Assembly (NCBI GenBank): GCA_023257655.1
Contig: JALRBQ010000029.1
Coordinates: 1-64,000 of the forward strand
Direction: 5' to 3'
Source of the DNA: Pseudomonadales bacterium
GTDB lineage: Bacteria; Pseudomonadota; Gammaproteobacteria; Pseudomonadales; Pseudohongiellaceae
DNA length: 64,000 nt
Below, piece after piece: positions 25,983-33,040 of the stretch; position 1 is the first letter of the stretch, and every line of letters begins with the position of its first letter. A program made the position numbers and the translations under genes. Below the pieces are notes generated by a model, which ran no database searches, was not told the origin of the DNA, and was given only the letters and a program-made list of their open reading frames with translations.

Positions 25983-27962
25983 CTAGATGACGCGCTCGTT
26001 GCCGCCGTCCACGGGCAATTGCGCACCCGTAGTCTTCGCCAGCGCCGTCCCGGCAAACAGCGCGACCGCACGGGCGACATCGGCGGCGTGCACCTCGGTG
26101 CGCAGCACGTTGTCGGTCTTGTACTCGTTGACGGTCTTGCCGTAATGCGCCGCGCGCGCCGCCAGCACTTCGTCAGTCCAGAGTCCGGTGTCATAGACCG
26201 CATTGGGATGCAGCGCGTTGACACGAATGCCCTCGGCACCCAGCTCCAACGCGGCGACCCGGGCGAGTTGGGTCAGTCCCGCCTTGGCCGCCGAATACGC
26301 GGCGGCCCCGCGACCCGGCGCGGGCACGTTCTTGGAGGCGACGAAGACCACGGCGGGGTCGAAGCCGTGACGCAGGAACGGCAGAGCTGCACGCAGCAAT
26401 TTCATGTGGCCGCTGAGATTGAGCGACAGGGAACGCTCCCAGGTCGCATCGTCGATCTCCTCCAGCTTCTGGCTCGGCGGGAAATTACCGGCATTACTCA
26501 CCAGCACATCGATGCCCCCACACCACTGCACCGCCTGCCGTAGTGCCGCCGCGAGGGCAACAGCCTCGGTCACATCGCAGTGCAGAGCCAGCACCCCCGG
26601 GTCCTGATTGGCAGTGGTGAACCCGGCAGCGATATCCAGCGCCACCACTGCCGCGCCCTGCTGACGGAAGTGTCGTACACAGGCCTGGCCGATGCCGGAG
26701 GCGGCGCCGGACACGACCACGACCTTGCCCTCGAACTCGGCTCGCGCGGTGGATTGCTTCAGCTTCGCCTGTTCCAACTCCCAATACTCGATATCGAACA
26801 AGTCTTGCCGGGGCAGTGCATCCCAACCGCCCAGCATCTCGCCCCATTGAATCGCACGCACTGTGTGATCACCGATGTCCTGCACGATTTGCAGCCGCGC
26901 CAGCGACCCGGCGAGGTAAAGCATCCCCCGATCCTTCCAAACACCATAACGCGGCATGCAATCGAGGCGTTGGTGATGTGGCTCGCTGTGCTCGGCAAAA
27001 TAGTGTGCGTAGCGTGTGACGAAGTCCTCCAGACCCGGCAGCGGATCGGCGGCGAAACTCGCGCCGAAGGGTTTCGTGTGAATGCTGTGGTCGGGTGTGA
27101 GGGGTCCCCGCATCAGCAGCTCACCGCTGTTCGCGAGGCCGGCGAACCCGGTCGCCGCCGGCGAGGTATCGGCACGCAGCAAGACGGGGGCACCGAAATG
27201 GCTGGCAGCTGCCTGCCGCAGCCGACTGAGCTGCAGGCAATCGATGTCGGTCAACTCAACCGTGCCGGTCGCCAGTTTGCGACCACCCGCCTGCTGCAAA
27301 TAGGTCTCGGCCATGCTGACGAGTTCGATCATGGTGTCGTAACTGGTCTTGGCATCCGCATGGAAGGTGAAGATGCCGTGATGCATGAGAATGATGCCCC
27401 GTAACTTCGACCAGTCGACGTCGCGTGTCGCTTCCGCGACCTGGCGGGCGAGGATAAAACCCGGCATGAGGTACGGCAGAATCAGAACGTCTTCGCCATA
27501 GATGTTCCGCAGGCTGGCCTCGCCGTCCAGCGTGTTGCTGATGGCCACCACGGCATCGGCGTGGCTGTGGTCGACATAGGGATGGGGTATGAGGGCGTGG
27601 AGTATCGCCTCGACCGAAGGTGTGGGCGCAGCGGGATCGAGCAGCGCCAGCCGCAACTGTCGCATCATCTCACTGTCGGTCAGGCTTGGCAGCTGACCGA
27701 GCTGAAGCAGATAGTCCAGCTTCACCGGCGGAAATCCGGCGGCCTGGATCGTACGCAGATCCCAGCCCGAGCCCTTCACGAACAGCGCGCGTTGCTGCTT
27801 GCCGAAGACATCGACCTGGCTACCCTTGACCGAGGTATTGCCACCACCGTGCAGCACCAGATCCGCCTCCGCACCAAGCAGTCGCGAACTGTAGACCCGC
27901 AGACCGACAGCAGACTCGCGTGCGGCGGCTTCAGCCTCAGTAGTGTTCCAGCGATTTTTCAT
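25983..27962 (-). CDS. Bifunctional class II aldolase/short-chain dehydrogenase
   Basis: A 659-residue fusion. Residues 1-~390 are a zinc-dependent class II aldolase of the RhaD/FucA type: HGGGNTSVKG, then PYVDHSHADAVVAISN (zinc His-x-His) and LMHHGIFTFHADAKTSYD. Residues ~415-659 are an SDR oxidoreductase: NAD-binding VSGAASGIGQA, LVSNAGNFPP, catalytic AAAYSAAKAG (Tyr-x-x-x-Lys) and VDGGNERVI. The architecture matches RhaEW (rhamnulose-1-phosphate aldolase/lactaldehyde dehydrogenase). Co-transcription with mtnA suggests it may instead cleave 5-deoxyribulose- or 5-methylthioribulose-1-phosphate and process the aldehyde; this is inference. Confidence 0.9.
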   Translation of the reverse strand: MKNRWNTTEAEAAARESAVGLRVYSSRLLGAEADLVLHGGGNTSVKGSQVDVFGKQQRALFVKGSGWDLRTIQAAGFPPVKLDYLLQLGQLPSLTDSEMMRQLRLALLDPAAPTPSVEAILHALIPHPYVDHSHADAVVAISNTLDGEASLRNIYGEDVLILPYLMPGFILARQVAEATRDVDWSKLRGIILMHHGIFTFHADAKTSYDTMIELVSMAETYLQQAGGRKLATGTVELTDIDCLQLSRLRQAAASHFGAPVLLRADTSPAATGFAGLANSGELLMRGPLTPDHSIHTKPFGASFAADPLPGLEDFVTRYAHYFAEHSEPHHQRLDCMPRYGVWKDRGMLYLAGSLARLQIVQDIGDHTVRAIQWGEMLGGWDALPRQDLFDIEYWELEQAKLKQSTARAEFEGKVVVVSGAASGIGQACVRHFRQQGAAVVALDIAAGFTTANQDPGVLALHCDVTEAVALAAALRQAVQWCGGIDVLVSNAGNFPPSQKLEEIDDATWERSLSLNLSGHMKLLRAALPFLRHGFDPAVVFVASKNVPAPGRGAAAYSAAKAGLTQLARVAALELGAEGIRVNALHPNAVYDTGLWTDEVLAARAAHYGKTVNEYKTDNVLRTEVHAADVARAVALFAGTALAKTTGAQLPVDGGNERVI

Positions 27963-28045
27963 AGGACGGCAAGTGTATCAGCTCGCTGCGGCGTGCGTCA
28001 TGACACCATCGGTGAGGTCGGCATTTTTGTTCGCCCCAAACGCAA

Positions 28046-28071
28046 AACGCACCGTCGGGTGACAGTGCGTT
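28046..28071 (-). terminator. Probable hairpin terminator after exbD-like gene
   Basis: On the minus strand, 23 bp beyond the stop, AACGCAC and GTGCGTT form a 7-bp stem with a 12-base loop. A short T-containing tail follows (TTGCGTTT). Confidence 0.4.
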
Positions 28072-28093
28072 GCGGGTAAAACCGAAGGGGCTT

Positions 28094-28516
28094 CTAGCGC
28101 GGTTCGACGATCGAGATGTTCGCCATGCCGGCCTGACGTGCCGCGTCCATGATCATGACAAGTGTCGCGACGTTGGAAGTGCGGTTAGGCTGAATGATGA
28201 CCGAGGCTGAGGGATTCTCCGCCTTCAACTGGTCGATGTTGGAACGAATCTGGGTCGCGATAATCGGACGCGGATTGCCGTTCAGGATGATTTCGTTGTT
28301 GGAACCAATTTCGAACAGGATGTTCTTCTTGTCATCTTCTTGCGGCGGTGGCGGCTGGTTCTCGTTGTTCTCACTGCTCGCTGCGCTGATGGCAGTCTCG
28401 GACAGGAAGGTGGCGGTGACGACAAAGAAGATCAACAGGATGAAGACCACGTCCAACATGGGAGTCAGGTCGATCTTGGTATCATCTGACTTCTTTTTAC
28501 CGGCGATTTTTTTCAT
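28094..28516 (-). CDS. ExbD/TolR family biopolymer transport protein
   Basis: A 140-residue single-pass inner-membrane protein. A basic cytosolic N-terminus leads into IDLTPMLDVVFILLIFFVVT, in which the transmembrane Asp is the proton-path residue of ExbD/TolR. A periplasmic domain follows with PNRTSNVATLVMIMDAARQAG. It powers TonB- or Tol-type energy coupling together with an ExbB/TolQ partner. None is adjacent, so the gene is an orphan here; the partner must be elsewhere if it is functional. Confidence 0.88.
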   Translation of the reverse strand: MKKIAGKKKSDDTKIDLTPMLDVVFILLIFFVVTATFLSETAISAASSENNENQPPPPQEDDKKNILFEIGSNNEIILNGNPRPIIATQIRSNIDQLKAENPSASVIIQPNRTSNVATLVMIMDAARQAGMANISIVEPR

Positions 28517-28676
28517 TGTTATATCCTGCTACTAATGCCTGACAGTCTTTTGTTTCTGGTGTTTGCGGGAGTGGGTAGTGACTACGGGGATCCCTAAAAC
28601 GAGTCGAGAGTATAGCAAGCCTTTTGCAAGAAGCAAAAATTATACGATGCGCCCCGTTGCGGTGCTCCCAACGGCA

Positions 28677-28702
28677 CAACGGGAGGCCTGGACCTCCCGT
28701 TG
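28677..28702 (-). terminator. Strong hairpin downstream of the TetR gene
   Basis: A perfect 10-bp stem (CAACGGGAGG with CCTCCCGTTG) and a 6-base loop lie 28 bp after the TetR stop on the minus strand. The T-run after it is poor, so termination may be factor-assisted. Confidence 0.55.
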
Positions 28703-28729
28703 CAGATTGCGGTCAAGTTGCTGTAATTA

Positions 28730-29317
28730 TTAGCGTTTTATGGCTTCTACAGTAAATTTGACGAGGTCTTTCAACTGCGCTGCGGACTTACCATCGCGGG
28801 CATTGACGCGGGCTCCGTGCAGGCTGTTCATCAGCAGCTCGGTGGCAAATTCGGCACTGACGCCTTTCTTCAGCCCACTTTTCTTCTGGGCCTCTTTCAT
28901 GCGTGCCAGCAGGGCCTTGCGGATGGTCGCCAGTGAGGCGCGCACGACCTTCTTCATTTCCTTGTCATAGTTGATGCTTTCGCAGAGAGAGTTCACCAAC
29001 AGGCAGCCCATGGAACGGTGTTTGTTATTGACTTTGACGAGGGTCTCTTCGACATACGCGGTGACGGCATCCCACGCAGTCAATGACGGATTCTTCAGAG
29101 TGGCGGCCAGTTGCTCGGCCATTAATTTGTTGTATTGATCGACACAGGATTTGAAGAAGGTGTCTTTGTCGCCAAAAGAGTTGTAGAGAGTACCGCGGTT
29201 GATGCCTGTGCAATCCAACAATTTCTGGACCGAACTCGCTTCGTAGCCTTCCTTCCAAAACTGCTCCATTGCATTGGTTAATACTTTGCTTTCATCGAAT
29301 TCGACTGGCCGTGCCAT
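28730..29317 (-). CDS. TetR family transcriptional regulator
   Basis: A 195-residue repressor-type regulator. Residues ~10-57 form the TetR helix-turn-helix: LTNAMEQFWKEGYEASSVQK, then LLDCTGINRGTLYNSFGDKD. The C-terminal part is an all-helical ligand/dimer domain (TetR_C like, with MGCLLVNSLCES), typical of the AcrR/NemR-like group. The target is unclear. The gene is monocistronic and probably autoregulated through an inverted repeat in its own promoter region. Confidence 0.9.
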   Translation of the reverse strand: MARPVEFDESKVLTNAMEQFWKEGYEASSVQKLLDCTGINRGTLYNSFGDKDTFFKSCVDQYNKLMAEQLAATLKNPSLTAWDAVTAYVEETLVKVNNKHRSMGCLLVNSLCESINYDKEMKKVVRASLATIRKALLARMKEAQKKSGLKKGVSAEFATELLMNSLHGARVNARDGKSAAQLKDLVKFTVEAIKR

Positions 29318-29653
29318 AGTTACCTACTCAAAACAATTTATCGAAAGTTAATAAAAAAAATCACTGTCAGGCAGTGTATAGAGGACCCATAATTGAGAGG
29401 GCGCTATTGTAGTACAGTGATTCTGGATTTACACCCGCAAATCCGAAAAATATTGGCGAATACTGAAAACAAAAGTCTTGCGCTTCTTGAAAAGACCCGC
29501 TGAGTGATTTCTGCATGCGCTCACGCCGACTCGAAAAAAACACGGTTAGCACCACAGCCGCGCCGTATTAGTAACGCTTCATTTAAGAATGGATAGCAAA
29601 TTGAATGCGGGGTCAAGTAAGAGGACGTGTGCGAGTGCACACTGCGGCAAATA
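29318..29653. other. Promoter region of the TetR gene and DUF445 downstream spacer
   Basis: A 336-bp AT-rich gap. On the minus strand TATACA (29377-29382 region) may be the -10 box of the TetR gene. The 15-bp inverted repeat CACTG-N5-CAGTG at 29362-29376 overlaps its downstream side and is a candidate operator. The rest shows no gene. Confidence 0.35.
29362..29376. promoter_or_regulatory. Candidate TetR operator (inverted repeat)
   Basis: CACTG and CAGTG form a symmetric inverted repeat with a 5-base spacer, 45 bp upstream of the TetR start and next to a possible -10 box. Length is at the low end for TetR operators. Confidence 0.3.
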
Positions 29654-30379
29654 TTACAGCGCACCCACCAACTTAACGACAAGACCGATCAGACCCCCAA
29701 AGGCACAACCCCAGACCACGAGCCAGCCGAGGTGCTTGTGAATCATTTGTTGAATGATTTCTTTCACCATCTGCGGCGTCATCTCGTTGAGACGCTGATC
29801 GATTAATTGTTCCAGCCTCCCACGAATCACCTCGTCATCGAGTGCGGCATTGAGCGTGTTGCGAACCTGTTCCTGGAAGGCACTGTCGTCGAACTGGGTT
29901 TGGAAATACGCGCGCATGCGATCGATGAAGGGTTGTTGCAGGGAACGCAAGGCATCCCGGCCACCAATCATGCCCAGCATACCGGCGAACGAGGACGACA
30001 TGATGACATCGAGCAGCGATTCAAAAGCACCGGCGAGGTCCAGATCGTCGATCTCCTGTTTGATCCGCTCGGCCATTTTGCCCGAGACATCGGCTGCACC
30101 ACGCAGGAAGGAATCGAGATCGGCCTTGTTGAAGAACTGCTCCATGATCAGTGTGCGAATACCGAGCTTGAATTCCTCGAAGCGCAAGGGAATCACCCCG
30201 GAACCATACAGACCAGGCACCCGTTCAAACAGCATGTGAATCGCCAACCAGTTGGTGACACCACCAGACAAGGCATACAGCCCGGTGTTCAGGACATAGC
30301 CGCGGGCCGGATCTTCAAGCAGCAATCCCAGCAGCACGATGGCGCAGGCGATGCCGTTGCTGAGAAGACTCTTGTTAAT
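29654..30379 (-). CDS. DUF445 family membrane protein with probable AUU start
   Basis: A ~241-residue protein with a hydrophobic N-terminus (residues ~8-40), an amphipathic middle rich in FxxKADLDSFLRGA-type helices, and a C-terminal transmembrane hairpin (LGWLVVWGCAFGGLIGLVV), as in DUF445/YheB-like proteins. The first standard start is GTG 30337, in the middle of the first helix. Fourteen codons upstream an ATT at 30379 begins (M)NKSLLSNGIACAI, which resembles the usual family start, with GAGGT six bases before it. I therefore place the start at ATT; a sequencing error (ATG) is the alternative. Confidence 0.7.
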   Translation of the reverse strand: MNKSLLSNGIACAIVLLGLLLEDPARGYVLNTGLYALSGGVTNWLAIHMLFERVPGLYGSGVIPLRFEEFKLGIRTLIMEQFFNKADLDSFLRGAADVSGKMAERIKQEIDDLDLAGAFESLLDVIMSSSFAGMLGMIGGRDALRSLQQPFIDRMRAYFQTQFDDSAFQEQVRNTLNAALDDEVIRGRLEQLIDQRLNEMTPQMVKEIIQQMIHKHLGWLVVWGCAFGGLIGLVVKLVGAL

Positions 30380-30486
30380 GGGACGACCTCATGCGTTGTG
30401 ATTGTCAGACTGGGGCGGGCTGCGCCGCGGGGGTCCGCCGCATCATAGTGGAACTCGCGCGCCACAGGCAAGCCACTCGCGTAACG

Positions 30487-31344
30487 CTAGAGCCGGATCT
30501 GCTGTCCGATTGGCATGCGTGCGCGAATGTCGGCGACGAGCTGCAGGTCGATCTCGGCCAGCGCGATACCGGGACCGGAGTCGATCTGGTCCAGCACCCG
30601 ACCCCAGGGATCGATAATCATGGAATGGCCCCAGGTCTCGCGCGTCGCGTTATGCCGTCCACCCTGACCTGCGGCGATGAGATAGCATTGATTTTCAATC
30701 GCCCGGGCGCGCAGCAGCGTCTCCCAATGCGCCTCGCCCGTGACGCGTGTGAAGGCGGCAGGCACAGTGAAGAGTTGTGCTCCTCGCAAAAACAAGGCGC
30801 GATACAATTCTGCAAAGCGCATGTCATAACAGACGCTGAGCCCGAGCGTCCCCACTTCGGTATCGACTGTAACGAGTTCGTCGCCCGGTTCATAACTGCG
30901 AGATTCCGAATAAACCGATTGCTGGTCGTCCACTTTGACGTCGAACAGGTGAATTTTGTCGTAACGCGCGATTTGCCGGCCTGTGGCATCGAACACGAGA
31001 CTGGCCGGTCGCACGCGTCCATCAGTCAGCAGATGCGTCGCTTCACCGGCAACTGTGCCAGGACGGGAGATCAGGGGAATGGTGCCACCGACGACGGTGA
31101 GCCGATGCGTGCGCGCCTGTTCGGCGAGAAATTTCTGGATCGGTGCCTCTGCCGCGCCCTCAACCTCGCCGTACTGACGCATGGGCCCACCTTCCAGCAC
31201 TGCGAAGACCTCCGGCAACAATACCAGTTTGGCGCCGGCAGCCGCCGCCTCCGCGATGAGAGTACCGGCGCTGGCGAGATTCTCCTCCACACTGGCAGTG
31301 CTCACCATCTGGATCGCGGCGACTATGGATTTCTGCTGGGACAT
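30487..31344 (-). CDS. Carbon-nitrogen hydrolase, Nit family
   Basis: A 285-residue cytosolic amidase of the nitrilase superfamily. The catalytic triad is visible: Glu45 (LLPEVFA), Lys in YDKIHLFDV and Cys in LSVCYDMRFAELYR. It matches the Nit1/Nit2-like group that deaminates side products such as deaminated glutathione or omega-amidates. The ATG at 31344 (MSQQKSIVAAIQ) is chosen over upstream in-frame starts. In relatives this gene sits directly after yhdP and before tldD. Here a protease gene intervenes and tldD is not in the window. Confidence 0.9.
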   Translation of the reverse strand: MSQQKSIVAAIQMVSTASVEENLASAGTLIAEAAAAGAKLVLLPEVFAVLEGGPMRQYGEVEGAAEAPIQKFLAEQARTHRLTVVGGTIPLISRPGTVAGEATHLLTDGRVRPASLVFDATGRQIARYDKIHLFDVKVDDQQSVYSESRSYEPGDELVTVDTEVGTLGLSVCYDMRFAELYRALFLRGAQLFTVPAAFTRVTGEAHWETLLRARAIENQCYLIAAGQGGRHNATRETWGHSMIIDPWGRVLDQIDSGPGIALAEIDLQLVADIRARMPIGQQIRL

Positions 31345-31598
31345 TTTGATCGATTCCTGGCGACGCCCTACGCTGGCGCCGTCTCTGTGTTTGCAACTAA
31401 CGCCAAGCATAGTCTGCGATACCGATGCCGTCTACCGGCGCACCCCCAGCGGACAAATTCTATAGACAGCGTTCCCGGGCATGATTACCCTAAGGTCCTT
31501 GTTTGGCTCGACACTGTGTCCGTGTGAGTCCGACATCGCGCGACTGGTCAGGGTTTACGCCGGGCGCATCAACAGACCCACACGCTGGAGAACCTGTT

Positions 31599-32900
31599 AT
31601 GACCACACGCTACCGCGCCCTCGGCGCCCTGCTGACGGCGCTCTTCCTGTCCACAGCCACCCACGCAGTCGAACCAACCGCCACCACCGGCAAGGCGAAA
31701 GACCTTCAACCAATCATCAATGGCTCGCTGGGTGACATCGCCGATTACCCCTGGCTCGCCTTTCTTGCGTATGACAGCGGCCAGCAATATTGCGGAGCGA
31801 GTCTGATTTCGTCCACATGGATACTGACTGCTGCCCACTGCTTTCTGAATGAAGCCAATGATGCGGTGGACATTGTCGAAGGGGCCAAATCGGTGGTGAT
31901 TCTGAATAGCAATACCGTTGAGCCACTGGCGGCGAATGCGATTCGAGGCGCAATCGGACAAATCATCGTGCATCCCGCTTACAAGCCAAATAAAGAAACC
32001 AGTGACAATGTGAATGATTTTGACATTGCACTGGTGGAATTGACCGCAGCTGTGAGTCAGACACCCGTGTCATTGCTCGATGCCAACGCTCCAACCATCG
32101 CCGAAGGCACCGATGCCCTGATCATTGGCTGGGGCACAACCGCGATCGACGAAAACAATGAATCCATCAACCCGTCCAATGAATTGAAGAAGGCCAATCA
32201 GAAGATTGTCGGAGCCGCCGCCTGCATCAATGCCTACGGCAACTCCATTACGGACAATATGATTTGTGCCGGTGGTGTCACCCCGGAGGACACGACCGAT
32301 ACCTGTCAGGGCGACAGCGGTGGACCGTTGACGATCGCCAATGGCAACCAGCGCCTGCAGGTGGGTATTGTCAGCTTTGGCGGCACGGACAACGGACCGC
32401 CCTGCGGCGAAGCCGGAGCACCGGGTGTCTACGCCAGCGTCTCGGCGCTGGCCGGTTTCATCAAGCAGCACGTGCCGAACGCCGTGTTCACTACTCTGGG
32501 CACGTCAGCACCGTCTCAGCCTGACCCGGTACCGGACCCGACTCCCAATCCAACACCTGATCCAACTCCTGAACCAACACCGGACCCGACTCCCGATCCA
32601 ACTCCAGATCCGACACCCGATCCTGCGCCGGCTCCGGTTGCGCCCTCACTCGCTGTCAGCGTGAGTGGCAATACCGCCGTTATCGCCTGGACCGAGACCG
32701 ATATCGCCATCGGCTACCACTTGTACTATGCGCCGTTCCCGTCGCAATCGCCGATCGAATTCATCGACATGGGTTCACTGACCGAGATCAGCGGCGATCT
32801 GCCCTCGGGTGTGTCGTTCTATGTGGCGATCGTGCCGTATACCAGCGCGGGCGAACGGCTGGATCTGCTGTCCAACATCGAGGTGCTGACTATCCCGTAG
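31599..32900 (+). CDS. Secreted trypsin-like serine protease with Pro/Thr linker and C-terminal domain
   Basis: A 433-residue exported protease: signal peptide 1-23, then the S1 chymotrypsin fold starting near IINGSLGDIADYPWLAFLA. The triad is His80 (LTAAHC), Asp142 (NDFDIALVEL) and Ser in CQGDSGGPL. Cys pairs suit a disulfide-bonded extracellular enzyme. A Pro-Thr-Asp repeat linker (PDPTPDPTPDPTP type, ~40 residues) leads to a fibronectin-III-like C-terminal domain (LAVSVSGNTAVIAWTETD). It is encoded against the flanking minus-strand operon, between the Nit and yhdP genes, and is probably secreted by the type II system. Confidence 0.9.
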   Translation: MTTRYRALGALLTALFLSTATHAVEPTATTGKAKDLQPIINGSLGDIADYPWLAFLAYDSGQQYCGASLISSTWILTAAHCFLNEANDAVDIVEGAKSVVILNSNTVEPLAANAIRGAIGQIIVHPAYKPNKETSDNVNDFDIALVELTAAVSQTPVSLLDANAPTIAEGTDALIIGWGTTAIDENNESINPSNELKKANQKIVGAAACINAYGNSITDNMICAGGVTPEDTTDTCQGDSGGPLTIANGNQRLQVGIVSFGGTDNGPPCGEAGAPGVYASVSALAGFIKQHVPNAVFTTLGTSAPSQPDPVPDPTPNPTPDPTPEPTPDPTPDPTPDPTPDPAPAPVAPSLAVSVSGNTAVIAWTETDIAIGYHLYYAPFPSQSPIEFIDMGSLTEISGDLPSGVSFYVAIVPYTSAGERLDLLSNIEVLTIP

Positions 32901-32917
32901 GGGGTATTGGAGCGCCG

Positions 32918-32990
32918 CGAGAGGTCTAAAAGAGAGGTTTAAACGAGAGGTTTGAACGAGAAGTTTGAACAAGCGATCTAAACGAGCGGG
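32918..32990. repeat. Degenerate 12-bp tandem repeat between convergent genes
   Basis: About six copies of a unit like AACGAGAGGTTT between the protease stop and the yhdP stop. No hairpin with T-run was seen here. Confidence 0.75.
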
Positions 32991-33040
32991 TTATCAGAGA
33001 AAGGCGTGCGCGAGCAGTCTGCTCGACAACTCGCAAAGCC

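Noticed and set aside
29367-29555. A 62-codon minus-strand frame between TetR and DUF445 genes
   Set aside because: No ribosome binding site, no similarity, and it overlaps the probable TetR promoter.
30487-31410. A longer Nit protein starting at 31410
   Set aside because: The added 22 residues have no family support; MSQQKSIVAAIQ at 31344 is the usual start.
32521-32640. Repetitive DNA that might be read as a CRISPR or minisatellite
   Set aside because: It encodes the Pro-Thr-Asp linker of the serine protease in frame. Units of 6-12 bp without spacers are not a CRISPR.
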